DNA from: Pseudomonas sp. LBUM920
Lineage (GTDB): Bacteria; Pseudomonadota; Gammaproteobacteria; Pseudomonadales; Pseudomonadaceae
Direction of reading: 5' to 3'
DNA: 64,000 bases
NCBI RefSeq assembly: GCF_003852315.1
Contig: NZ_CP027762.1
Span: forward strand, 5,065,501-5,129,500
Made by a program: the position numbers and the translations under genes. Under the pieces are notes generated by a model that worked only from the letters and a program-made list of their open reading frames with translations, searched no databases and was not told the origin of the DNA. Below are positions 8,264-16,918 of this stretch, piece by piece. Each line of letters starts with the position of its first letter. The stretch's first letter is position 1.

Positions 8264-8977
8264 ATGGATATTGCGATAGACAAAACGGACTGGAACGACG
8301 CGGAGCTGGCAGCGGCGGTCGAGACGTACTTGAAGATGTTGGCCTGGGAAAAGAGCGGCCAGCCTTTTAACAAAGCCTTCGAAAACCGCCTTCTGCGCGA
8401 AGGCCCTGTGGCAGGCCGCGCAAAGGGCTCCATCGAATTTCGCATGCAAAATATCTCTACCGTGCTCGTCCGTATGGGCTGGGACCGCATTGAAGGCTAT
8501 AAGCCCGCCAAGAATGTGGGCACAGGCGTAGAGCAACGCATCCGCAATGCACTGGCCGCAAAGGGCGTGTTCGAATCCGAAGATGCTGGCCAAACAGCAG
8601 ACGAGCAAACGCTGATGCGCCGCGCGTCCAAACTGCAGCAGCAACCTTTCCCTAAGCTACCGGACGGTATTGCCCAGCCGCAGAAGGTATCGACCGTAAG
8701 CACGGCCTTCGTCCGCGATCCAAAGGTCCGCGCCTGGGTGTTGAAAGAAGCCAACGGCATCTGCGAAGGCTGCGGCTCTAACGCACCTTTCGAGGTCGAC
8801 GGTTTGCCATTTCTCGAAGTGCATCACGTCAAGCACCTCGCCCGGAAGGGTTCGGATCGCATCACCAATGCTGTAGCCTTGTGCCCCAATTGCCATCAGC
8901 GTTGCCACCGGTCGAGTGACCGGGAGGCTTTCACCGAGTCGCTTTACGCCAAGATCGGAAGATTGGCACGGGAGTAA
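8264..8977 (+). CDS. HNH endonuclease, McrA-like
   Basis: A 237-aa protein with a C-terminal HNH nuclease domain. The zinc cysteines are C167, C170, C207 and C210. The catalytic pattern is H187-H188, N202 and H211 (VHHVKHL, then NAVALCPNCH), so the active site looks complete. Residues 1-100 form the N-terminal domain often found on McrA-type HNH proteins (EYL.ML, IEFRMQNIS, GYKP). Such proteins can be modification-dependent restriction enzymes; that role is inferred here. It stands alone, without a methylase or ATPase, between the nrdB terminator and a HAD phosphatase. Confidence 0.85.
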   Translation: MDIAIDKTDWNDAELAAAVETYLKMLAWEKSGQPFNKAFENRLLREGPVAGRAKGSIEFRMQNISTVLVRMGWDRIEGYKPAKNVGTGVEQRIRNALAAKGVFESEDAGQTADEQTLMRRASKLQQQPFPKLPDGIAQPQKVSTVSTAFVRDPKVRAWVLKEANGICEGCGSNAPFEVDGLPFLEVHHVKHLARKGSDRITNAVALCPNCHQRCHRSSDREAFTESLYAKIGRLARE

Positions 8978-9037
8978 ACTCCTGCTGTCACACCTGATGC
9001 ACGCTTAATAAACACTAGATAGGACCGAGGCCAACCC

Positions 9038-9694
9038 GTGAACCCAGACATGCTCGAAGCCGGCCCTGCAGACGCCAAAGTACTTTCCGTCTTTGACTTC
9101 GACGGCACCCTGACCCATCACGACAGTTTCGTGCCCTTCCTCAAGTTTGCCTTTGGCACCGGTGAGTTCTATGGCCGGATGGTCAAGCTGGCGGTGCCGG
9201 GGCTGCGCTTTTTGCTGCGGCAGATCAGTCGGGATGAGTTGAAGGCGCAGTTGATTCGCACCTTTATGACCGGCGTGGAGAAGGCGTGGGTTCAGCAGCA
9301 GGCTGAGGCGTATTGCCAGCGTACGTGGAGCAAGCTGATGCGCCCGACTGGGTTGCAATCAGTGGCGGATGAGGTGAAGTCTGGAGCGGAGGTGACGTTG
9401 TGTTCGGCGTCGCCGGCTTTAGTGTTGCAGCCGTTTGCGAATCGCCTTGGGATCAAGTTGATCGGCACTGAACTTGAGGTGGTCGACGGGGTGTTGACGG
9501 GCAAGCTCACGGGGAATAATTGCCGCTGTGAGAATAAGGTGCTGCGGCTTGAGGCGGTGTATGGGGATTTGGGCGATTATCGGCTCAGGGCCTGGGGCGA
9601 TACCCGCGGGGATCGGGAGTTGTTGGCGGCGGCGCAGGATGCGCATTTTCGGCATTTTCATTCGAAGAAGAAGCAGGGCAAGTTGCAGCGGTGA
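9038..9694 (+). CDS. HAD-IB family phosphatase
   Basis: A 218-aa HAD-superfamily hydrolase. Motif I is FDFDGTL with nucleophile D20 and acid D22; motif II is the serine of LCSASPAL; motif III-IV is the WGDTRGDRELL stretch. The subfamily IB layout resembles PgpC/SerB-like phosphatases, but the substrate cannot be read from the sequence. The start is a GTG at 9038, with GAGG 7 nt upstream; an in-frame ATG follows at 9050. Confidence 0.85.
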   Translation: MNPDMLEAGPADAKVLSVFDFDGTLTHHDSFVPFLKFAFGTGEFYGRMVKLAVPGLRFLLRQISRDELKAQLIRTFMTGVEKAWVQQQAEAYCQRTWSKLMRPTGLQSVADEVKSGAEVTLCSASPALVLQPFANRLGIKLIGTELEVVDGVLTGKLTGNNCRCENKVLRLEAVYGDLGDYRLRAWGDTRGDRELLAAAQDAHFRHFHSKKKQGKLQR

Positions 9695-9718
9695 TGTGGG
9701 TGGATGGGGTCGGCAGGT

Positions 9719-10150
9719 GGACCGAGGTGATCCCTTCGCTGCCTCGCTGGGGCTCGAGAGCTCCCACATTTTGATCGGTTTCAGGCCGGACGGCGCACTA
9801 GCATGGGTTGCTGGAGGGTCGATACAAATAGCGGGTTCGGCAGCGGACTGAGGTGATCCCTTCGCTGCCTCGCTGGGGCTCGAGAGCTCCCACATTTTTG
9901 ATCGGTTTCAGGCCGGACAGCGCACTAGCATGGGGTGCTGGAGGGTCGATACACATAGCGGGTTCGGCAGCGGACCGAGGTGATCCCATCGCTGCCTCGC
10001 TGGGGCTCGAGAGCTCCCACATTTTGATCGGTTTCAGGCCGGACAGCGCACTAGCATGGGGGCTGGGGGTCGATACACATAGCGGGGTCGGCGGGTGGAC
10101 CGAGGTGATCCCCTCGCAGCCTCGCTGGGGCTCGACAGCTCCTACATTTG
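9719..10150. repeat. Tandem array of ~126-bp REP-containing units
   Basis: Units begin at 9719, 9845, 9972 and 10097, each with GGACYGAGGTGATCCC. The first three are full length (126, 127 and 125 bp) and nearly identical; the fourth is cut short after its REP. Each contains one REP-like core in the same orientation (minus strand: GGGAGCTCTCGAGCCCCAGC), so these are direct repeats and not a REPIN. The core differs from the family that dominates the rest of the window. No gene is called inside. Confidence 0.9.
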
Positions 10151-10185
10151 GGCTTTGTTGCTTGTTGATCGGTGTTCGGCGCGGT

Positions 10186-11145
10186 TTATGTTGCGGCCTT
10201 GAGGTTGACGCCCAGGGCTGTTGCGAAGGCTTTTACCATCGGGCTGCGCGGGGCGTTGTGGCGCAGGATCAGGTTGAAGGCGGTGCTCAGGTGGACGTGT
10301 TCCGGGCACAGTGCGCGCAGGCGCCCTTCCCTTACCAGTGGCGCGGCGTAGTGTTCGGGCAGGAAGCCTAGGAAGCGGCCGGTGAGGATCAGGATGGCGA
10401 CGGCTTCAACCTGTGAGGCCGAGGCGGACTGGCTGTCGTAGTTGACGAAGTTGGCTTTGTCGCGGTGGATTGCGTACCGGTGGTTGACCACTTCGTATTG
10501 GCGCAGCACTTCTGGCGTGATGTCGCTCGCGTTGAACAGTGGGTGTCCTACGGCGCAGTAGGCGTGGGCTTTTTCTTCGTACAGCGGGAAGTAGTCGAAT
10601 TCTTCGCGGCGTTGATACACCGGGACGATGCCGACGATCAGCCGCCCTTCCACTACGCCGCGCTCAACTTCGTCCAATTGCGAGGCATGTAGGCGCAATC
10701 TAATTTTTGGCGATTCGCTGTGTAATTTCCCTAATGCGGTAATTAGCGGCGAATTAACGTCGGAGACGGTGTTATCAATAACGCCCACACTTAGGTCACC
10801 AATAAGCTCGTTTTGCGCCGAACTAAGCTTGTCGCGAAAACTGTCCACCGAGGTAAATAACTCGATGGACGCCTGATACACCAACTTGCCTTCTTCGGTC
10901 AGGCCGAAGCCTTCCCTGCCCCGCGTACACAGGCGCATGCCGATGCGGATTTCGAGGTCGGAGATCTGTTTGCTGATGGCCGCCAAGCCCACGTTCAGCT
11001 CGTTTTGCGCGGCGCTGAAGCCGCCGGCTTCGACCACCGCCATGAACACGCGCAGCAATTTGAAATCCAGCCCGCTCAGTTGCAGGGGCGGTCGTGTGCC
11101 GGGTTTTGGCGGCATGTTTCCAGAAGTGGAAAGTGGGGTTTCCAT
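10186..11145 (-). CDS. LysR-family regulator of the argH-like transport cluster
   Basis: A 319-aa LysR regulator: winged HTH near residues 30-90 (LLRVFMAVVEAGGFSAAQNE, then GLAAISKQISDLE), followed by a periplasmic-binding-like effector domain. I use the ATG at 11145 because GAGG lies 12 nt upstream; the longer TTG start at 11163 would put that GAGG inside the gene. It is divergent from the lyase/ABC transporter operon at 11374, which is its probable target. The effector is unknown. Confidence 0.88.
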   Translation of the reverse strand: METPLSTSGNMPPKPGTRPPLQLSGLDFKLLRVFMAVVEAGGFSAAQNELNVGLAAISKQISDLEIRIGMRLCTRGREGFGLTEEGKLVYQASIELFTSVDSFRDKLSSAQNELIGDLSVGVIDNTVSDVNSPLITALGKLHSESPKIRLRLHASQLDEVERGVVEGRLIVGIVPVYQRREEFDYFPLYEEKAHAYCAVGHPLFNASDITPEVLRQYEVVNHRYAIHRDKANFVNYDSQSASASQVEAVAILILTGRFLGFLPEHYAAPLVREGRLRALCPEHVHLSTAFNLILRHNAPRSPMVKAFATALGVNLKAAT

Positions 11146-11373
11146 AATACGCGTTGACCTCAAGTGCCATATTCAACAGGCTTCAACCCAATCCTTGAAC
11201 ATAGCCAGGCGGCGATAATGAACATAAACATCCGCCCTTGGCAACCTTGAATATAGCGGGTTGAACAGCACACAGAGGCTGATTTAACACCCGTAAAAAC
11301 CTGACACTACGATCAGGTCTTTTTAGCTTTTTACTGCCTCCGACTCTTCTAAAAACAAGCGTGAGGAATACCG

Positions 11374-12801
11374 ATGTCCCAGCCCACCGACCGCCTTTGG
11401 GGTGCTCGTTTCAAGACCGGCCCATCTGCTGCATTGGCCGCGTTGTCACGTTGCCCTGAGCGCTATTTTCGCCTGACGCCCTACGACCTGGCCGGCTCCC
11501 GTGCCCATGCCCGGGAGTTGCAGCGCGCCGGTTTGCTGGATGAGTCGGAGACTTTGCGCACCCTCGAGGCCCTGGACCGAATCGGTGAGGACTTCGCCGC
11601 CGGCCGCCTACATCCAACCCTGGATGACGAGGACGTGCACACCTTTATCGAACGCGTATTGACCGAGCGCCTGGGCGCCTTGGGTGGCAAGTTGCGCGCC
11701 GGGCGTTCGCGTAACGATCAGACGGCCAATGACCTGCGCCTTTTCCTACGCGACCATGCGCGCACCATCACCACCGAGGTGTTGGGTTTGCAGCAGGCGC
11801 TGGTGGACCAGGCCGAGCAGCATATCGAGAGCATCTGCCCGGGCTTCACCCACTTGCAGCAGGCGCAACCGATTGTGTTTGCCCATCACTTGCTCGCTCA
11901 TGCGCAGTCGATGCTGCGTGATGTGCAGCGCTTGGTGGATTGGGATGCGCGCACGGCATTGTCACCGTTGGGTGCTGCCGCGATGGCAGGCTCGGCGATT
12001 GCGCGTCAGCCAGAGCATTCGGCCAAGGAAATGGGCTACACCGGACCGTGCGAAAACTCGATCGACGCCGTCGCCAGCCGTGACCATGTGGCGGAGTTCC
12101 TGTTTGTGGCGGGCATGCTCGGGGTGAATATTTCGCGGCTGTCGGAGGAGTTTTGCCTGTGGTCGTCGCGCCAGTTTCGCTGGGTGGTGCTGGACGATGC
12201 CTACGCCACCGGCAGCTCGATCATGCCGCAGAAAAAGAACCCGGACATTGCCGAACTGGCGCGGGGCAAGGCCGGGCGTTTGATTGGCAACCTGACCGGG
12301 CTGATGTCGATGCTCAAGTCGTTGCCGCTGTCGTACAACCGCGACTTGAGTGAAGACAAGCACAGCGTGTTGGACAGTGTGGACACCTTGCTGCTGGTGC
12401 TGCCAGCGATGGCCGGGATGGTTGCGACCATGAAGGTGCAAGTGGAAGAGCTGCGGCGTCAGGCGCCGATGGGCTTCACTTTGGCGACTGAGGTGGCGGA
12501 TTGGTTGGCCACCCGTGGCGTGCCGTTTAAAGAGGCGCATGAGATTACCGGCGCGTTGGTGCAGGCCTGTGAGAAACACGAGATTGAGTTGTGGGAAGCC
12601 TCGCCGGCGATGTTGGCGGAGGTGGACGCGCGGTTGCTGCCTGAGGTGCGGGACTGCTTGACCCTGGAAGCGGCAATTGCGGCGCGCAGTGGTTGGGGTG
12701 GGACGGCGCCGGAGCGGGTTCGGGAGCAGATTGGGCGGTTGAAGGTGGCGTTGGCGGCTCAGCAAAAATGGGCTGAGAGTTATCAGGGGTTTCGGATTTA
12801 A
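11374..12801 (+). CDS. Argininosuccinate lyase paralogue
   Basis: A 475-aa member of the fumarase/aspartase superfamily, closest to ArgH. The signature GSSIMPQKKNPD lies near residues 280-291; the flexible loop serine, TFIERVL and RSRNDQ (substrate loop) are present, and RPEHSAKE-like positions follow. The length is typical of ArgH (about 460-470 aa). Its location is unusual: it leads an operon with an amino-acid ABC transporter and lies divergent from a LysR gene, whereas the biosynthetic argH usually stands elsewhere. A catabolic lyase cleaving an imported aspartate- or succinate-linked amine is likely, but not proven. Confidence 0.88.
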   Translation: MSQPTDRLWGARFKTGPSAALAALSRCPERYFRLTPYDLAGSRAHARELQRAGLLDESETLRTLEALDRIGEDFAAGRLHPTLDDEDVHTFIERVLTERLGALGGKLRAGRSRNDQTANDLRLFLRDHARTITTEVLGLQQALVDQAEQHIESICPGFTHLQQAQPIVFAHHLLAHAQSMLRDVQRLVDWDARTALSPLGAAAMAGSAIARQPEHSAKEMGYTGPCENSIDAVASRDHVAEFLFVAGMLGVNISRLSEEFCLWSSRQFRWVVLDDAYATGSSIMPQKKNPDIAELARGKAGRLIGNLTGLMSMLKSLPLSYNRDLSEDKHSVLDSVDTLLLVLPAMAGMVATMKVQVEELRRQAPMGFTLATEVADWLATRGVPFKEAHEITGALVQACEKHEIELWEASPAMLAEVDARLLPEVRDCLTLEAAIAARSGWGGTAPERVREQIGRLKVALAAQQKWAESYQGFRI

Positions 12802-12831
12802 ACCTGGGCCTTTGTGGTGAGTTTGCTGGCG

Positions 12832-12856
12832 CTTTCGCAGGCAAGCCAGCTCCCAC
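12832..12856. repeat. REP element, probably a decayed REPIN
   Basis: TTCGCAGGCAAGCCAGCTCCCAC-type core on the right, with only a degenerate partner to its left (near 12812). It sits between the lyase and the permease genes of the same operon. Confidence 0.6.
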
Positions 12857-12907
12857 ATTTGGACTGTGTTTTAACAGTTGGATCGAGTACAGCAGTGGAG
12901 TAACACC

Positions 12908-13786
12908 ATGAACCAAACCCCGGCGGAGCGCTTGGAAGCTGAGCGCAAGTTGTCCGAGAACCAGTTCGATATCACGCAGTACGAGCATGTGCCGCGTCGT
13001 TATTACGGGCGGATGTTTTTTGCCACGTTGATCGTGATCGCACTGGCCGCGTTGTTGCGCGCCTTTGCCAATGGCCAGATCGAATGGTCCTACATCGGGC
13101 AGTTCCTCACGTCTGAGGCCATTCTGTGGGGCCTGGTCAACACCATCGTCATGTCGATTCTGGCAATGGCACTGGGCGTGGTCATCGGGGTGATCACGGC
13201 GATCATGCGCATGTCGGCCAACCCGATCCTGCGCTACGTGGCCATCACTTACACCTGGCTGTTCCGCGGTACGCCGCTGATTCTGCAGCTGTTGCTGTGG
13301 TTCAACCTGGCGCTGATTTTCCCGGTCATCGCGATCCCCGGCCTGTTCAGCATCGACACCGTCGACCTGATGACGCCGTTCGTGGCCGCCCTGCTCGGCC
13401 TCAGCATCAACCAGGGTGCCTACACCGCCGAAGTGGTGCGCGCCGGCTTGCTGTCGGTCGACACCGGCCAGTACGAGGCCGCCAAGTCCATCGGCATGCC
13501 GAGCCTGCAAGCGCTGCGTAGGGTGATTCTGCCGCAGGCGATGCGGGTGATCATTCCGCCGGTAGGCAACGAGTTCATCAGCATGGTGAAAATGACCAGC
13601 CTGGCCAGTGTGATCCAGTACTCGGAGCTGCTGCACAACGCGCAAAACATCTACTACGCCAACGCCCGCGTCATGGAGCTGCTGATTGTGGCCGGCATCT
13701 GGTACCTGGCGGTGGTGACTGTTCTTTCATTTGGTCAAAGCCGCCTTGAGCGTCGTTTTGCCCGCGGCGCCGGCAAGCGTTCGTAA
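12908..13786 (+). CDS. Amino-acid ABC transporter permease
   Basis: A 292-aa single-gene permease of the polar amino-acid family, with a hydrophilic N-terminus of about 40 residues and then several membrane helices. The EAA loop reads YEAAKSIGMPSLQALRRVILP. The ATG at 12908 has GGAG 8 nt upstream, so the ten extra upstream codons are dropped. As only one permease gene is present, the channel is probably a homodimer. The ATPase and binding protein follow. Confidence 0.9.
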   Translation: MNQTPAERLEAERKLSENQFDITQYEHVPRRYYGRMFFATLIVIALAALLRAFANGQIEWSYIGQFLTSEAILWGLVNTIVMSILAMALGVVIGVITAIMRMSANPILRYVAITYTWLFRGTPLILQLLLWFNLALIFPVIAIPGLFSIDTVDLMTPFVAALLGLSINQGAYTAEVVRAGLLSVDTGQYEAAKSIGMPSLQALRRVILPQAMRVIIPPVGNEFISMVKMTSLASVIQYSELLHNAQNIYYANARVMELLIVAGIWYLAVVTVLSFGQSRLERRFARGAGKRS

Positions 13787-13810
13787 GTCTGGGTTGAGGA
13801 GATTTGCCCC

Positions 13811-14575
13811 ATGAGAAGCATCGTCAAGGCCGTCAACCTGAACAAGTATTACGACGAGTATCACGCGCTGCGCGACATCAATATCGAGGTCGAGCAAGGC
13901 GAAGTCATGTGCATCATCGGCCCGTCCGGCTCGGGCAAAAGCACGCTGCTGCGCTGCGTCAACCAGCTGGAAAAAATCGACAAGGGCGGCCTTTGGGTCG
14001 ACGGCGAACTGGTGGGTTACCGCGTCGTCGGTAACAAGCTGCATGAAATGAATGAATCGCAGATTGCCCGCCAGCGCCTGGCGACCGGCATGGTGTTTCA
14101 GCGCTTCAATCTGTTCCCGCACATGACCGTGTTGCAAAACATCATCGAAGGCCCGGTGCAGGTGCTCAAGCGCTCGCCCAAGGAAGCCATCGAAGATGCG
14201 ATGGAGTTGCTGGCCCGCGTCGGCCTGGCGGACAAGCGCAATGCCTACCCAGTGGAATTGTCCGGCGGCCAGCAACAGCGTGTGGCGATTGCGCGTGCGT
14301 TGGCGATGCGCCCCAAGTTGATGTTATTTGACGAACCCACGTCAGCCCTCGACCCGGAGCTGGTAGGCGAAGTGCTGTCGGTGATGCGCGATTTGGCCAC
14401 CACCGGCATGACCATGATCGTGGTCACCCATGAGTTGGGCTTCGCCCGCGAAGTGTCCAACCGCATGGTGTTTATGGACGCCGGCCAGATTGTGGAAGCC
14501 GGCAGCCCCGAAGAAATTCTAATAAGCCCACAAAACCCACGTACCCAAAGCTTTATTTCTGCCGTTCGCACTTAA
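13811..14575 (+). CDS. Amino-acid ABC transporter ATP-binding protein
   Basis: A 254-aa ATPase of the GlnQ/HisP family. Walker A GPSGSGKST lies at residues 37-45, the signature LSGGQQQRV near 154 and Walker B LMLFDEPTSALD near 175, followed by the switch His in VVTHE. A GAGGAG ribosome-binding site lies 11 nt upstream. It follows the permease by 24 bp and powers the transporter encoded by its neighbours. Confidence 0.95.
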   Translation: MRSIVKAVNLNKYYDEYHALRDINIEVEQGEVMCIIGPSGSGKSTLLRCVNQLEKIDKGGLWVDGELVGYRVVGNKLHEMNESQIARQRLATGMVFQRFNLFPHMTVLQNIIEGPVQVLKRSPKEAIEDAMELLARVGLADKRNAYPVELSGGQQQRVAIARALAMRPKLMLFDEPTSALDPELVGEVLSVMRDLATTGMTMIVVTHELGFAREVSNRMVFMDAGQIVEAGSPEEILISPQNPRTQSFISAVRT

Positions 14576-14600
14576 CTAAAAAACTAACGAGAACGCCCCC

Positions 14601-15422
14601 ATGAAAAAATTGTTTATCCCAACGTTGCTCGCAGGCCTGATGGCCTCCTCGTGTGTATTCGCGGCATTGCCGGCGGCAATCAAGGACAAGGGTGAGATCA
14701 GCGCGGCCATCGTGCCGAACTACCCGCCGATGGATTTCAAGGACACCGCCACCAATAAACTCACCGGCCTGGACTTCGACCTGGGCAACGCCCTGGCCGA
14801 GCGCCTGGGCGTGAAGATCAAGTGGCAGGAAACCGGCTTCGAGCAGATGCTCAGCGGCCTGACCACCAAGCGCGTCGACATCGTACTGTCAGGCATGACC
14901 GACACCGCCGAGCGCCAGAAAGCCGTGACCTTCATCGACTACTTCACCAGCGGCCCGCAGCTGTACACCCTGGCCAAACGTGAAGACCTCAAGGAATTGA
15001 CTGACCTGTGCGGTAAAAAAGTCGGCACCAGCCGCCGGACTACCTGGCCGTCGGAAATTGCCGCGTGGAGCAAGGAAAACTGCGAAGCGGCGGGTAAGCC
15101 GGCAATCGTGGTGATCGGCACTGAAGGCTCAGCGGACGCGCGCGCCCAGTTGCAGCAGAACCGTTTGGATGCGGCGATGCAAGGCAGCGAGACGATTCCT
15201 TATTTGATGTCGTTGGACAAGGGCAAGTACAAGCCGGTGGGCCTGGCCATTTCCAAGCAGTTCACGGGGCTGGGGATTGAGAAGAGCAACACCGAGCTGG
15301 TCACGGCGATCAGTGAGGCGCTGCAGGGCATGATTGATGATGGCACGTACGGCAAGATCCTCAAGAAGTGGGATCTGGAACAGGGTGCGGTGGAAAAAAT
15401 CAGCATCAATGCCGGGCAGTAA
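14601..15422 (+). CDS. Amino-acid ABC transporter substrate-binding protein
   Basis: A 273-aa SBP_bac_3 periplasmic binding protein. The signal peptide is MKKLFIPTLLAGLMASSCVFA, with mature start near ALPAAIKDKG. VPNYPPMDFKD and GLDFDLGNALAERLG are the family signatures. A pair of cysteines (LCGKK and ENCEA) could form a disulfide. It lies 25 bp after the ATPase and completes the importer. The ligand is unknown; the linked lyase suggests an amino acid carrying a succinyl or aspartyl group. Confidence 0.9.
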   Translation: MKKLFIPTLLAGLMASSCVFAALPAAIKDKGEISAAIVPNYPPMDFKDTATNKLTGLDFDLGNALAERLGVKIKWQETGFEQMLSGLTTKRVDIVLSGMTDTAERQKAVTFIDYFTSGPQLYTLAKREDLKELTDLCGKKVGTSRRTTWPSEIAAWSKENCEAAGKPAIVVIGTEGSADARAQLQQNRLDAAMQGSETIPYLMSLDKGKYKPVGLAISKQFTGLGIEKSNTELVTAISEALQGMIDDGTYGKILKKWDLEQGAVEKISINAGQ

Positions 15423-15434
15423 CTTAATCTAAAT

Positions 15435-15521
15435 GTGGGAGCGGGCTTGCTCGCGAATGCGATGTGTCAGTGACAAATTTACCGACTGATCCACCGCATT
15501 CGCGAGCAAGCCCGCTCCCAC
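15435..15521. repeat. REPIN (inverted REP pair)
   Basis: An 87-bp perfect-looking hairpin with GTGGGAGCGGGCTTGCTCGC at the left and its complement at the right. It separates the ABC transporter genes from the MFS gene. Confidence 0.93.
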
Positions 15522-15569
15522 ATTTGAATTGTGTTGTATTGGAAAAATAATAAGGACATCCGCCCCACC

Positions 15570-16745
15570 GTGGCCACCTACTCCCTGGTAATCCGCCGCC
15601 TGATGATCTGCTCGGTGACCATCGTCGTCAGCCGCGCGATGACCAGTCCGCTGCTGGCCCTTTGGCTGAGCACGCGCCTGGGCCTCAACCAGCAGGACAT
15701 CGGCTTGCTGATGGGCATCGCCGTGTTCATCGCCACGCTGCTCGGCCTCTATGGCGGCTACGTCATCGACCGCCTGGAAAAGCGCAAGCTGCTGATCCTG
15801 GCCATGCTTTCCAGCGCCATCGGATTTCTGTTACTGACCTTTGCCAGCAACCTCTACCTCACCACCTTGACCTTGGTGATTACCGAAGCCGCGTCGGCAC
15901 TGTTCCTGATCGGCTCCAAGGCCATCATCAGCGAAAACCTGCCGGTGGGCGACCGCGCCAAAGTATTTTCCCTGCGCTACACCCTGACCAACGTCGGCTA
16001 TGCCACCGGCCCGATGGTGGGTGTGGTGATCGCCGGGCAGATCCCCTGGGCGCCGTTCCTGATCGCCAGCGCCATCGCCTTGGGCAGTGTGTTCCTGATG
16101 ATCGGCATTGCGCCGACCCAACGCGACAACAGCAATAAACCCCTGAGTTTTCTCACGACCCTGCGCACACTGCGCAGCGACCGCACACTGATCCTGTTCA
16201 CCAGCGGCAGTCTGTTGAGCACCATTGTCCACGGGCGCTATACGCTTTATCTGTCACAGTTTCTGCTGGTGGCCTACAAACCCGCCGAGGCGCTGAAGAT
16301 TCTGTCGGCGGTGCTGGCCTGCAACGCCATCACCGTGATTTTGATGCAGTACCAGATCGGGCGATTTCTGAAACGCGAGCAATTGCGCTACTGGATTGTG
16401 CTGGGCACGTTGCTGTTCATTGTCGGGCTGATCGGTTTCAGTCTGGCGGACAGCCTGGTGACCTGGTGCCTGGCGATGTTCGTGTTCACCTTGGGCGAGA
16501 TGATCATTTACCCCTCGGAATTCCTGTTCATCGACACCATCGCCCCGGATGCACTGCGCGGCAGTTATTACGGCGCGCAAAACCTGGCGGCGTTTGGCGG
16601 GGCGATGAGCCCGGTCATTTGCGGGTACCTGCTGATCAATGCGGCGCCGGTCAGCATGTTCTACGCACTCGGCGCGTTGACCGCCGTGGGTGGCACCTTG
16701 TGTTTCCTGAGTGGACGGCGGGTGGCCGGAACACCGCCTATCTAA
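15570..16745 (+). CDS. MFS transporter
   Basis: A ~391-aa major facilitator protein with about twelve hydrophobic segments. The conserved loop between helices 2 and 3 reads GGYVIDRLEKRKLL. I favour the GTG at 15570, which has AAGGA 13 nt upstream; a GTG at 15531 would add 13 residues read partly from the flank of the REPIN. It is codirectional with the ABC operon and could export a product of that pathway, but the REPIN between them may end the transcript. Confidence 0.85.
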   Translation: MATYSLVIRRLMICSVTIVVSRAMTSPLLALWLSTRLGLNQQDIGLLMGIAVFIATLLGLYGGYVIDRLEKRKLLILAMLSSAIGFLLLTFASNLYLTTLTLVITEAASALFLIGSKAIISENLPVGDRAKVFSLRYTLTNVGYATGPMVGVVIAGQIPWAPFLIASAIALGSVFLMIGIAPTQRDNSNKPLSFLTTLRTLRSDRTLILFTSGSLLSTIVHGRYTLYLSQFLLVAYKPAEALKILSAVLACNAITVILMQYQIGRFLKREQLRYWIVLGTLLFIVGLIGFSLADSLVTWCLAMFVFTLGEMIIYPSEFLFIDTIAPDALRGSYYGAQNLAAFGGAMSPVICGYLLINAAPVSMFYALGALTAVGGTLCFLSGRRVAGTPPI

Positions 16746-16746
16746 T

Positions 16747-16833
16747 GTGGGAGCGGGCTTGCTCGCGAACGCGGTGGATCAACCAATGCACTCGGAACTG
16801 ACACACCGCCTTCGCGAGCAAGCCCGCTCCCAC
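16747..16833. repeat. REPIN (inverted REP pair)
   Basis: An 87-bp inverted pair of GTGGGAGCGGGCTTGC cores, directly behind the MFS stop. A further fragment (CAATCCCGCTCCCAG) follows at 16835-16849. Confidence 0.93.
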
Positions 16834-16918
16834 ACAATCCCGCTCCCAGATTTTTTGATCTCCGTAACGGCGAAGTTTTGCGTAATATCCAGTCATTCAT
16901 CTCACGGACCCGAGCCCT

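Noticed and set aside
9719..10150. Coding frames within the 126-bp array
   Set aside because: Frames are artefacts of repeats; no ribosome-binding sites, and unit lengths vary in ways that shift the frame.
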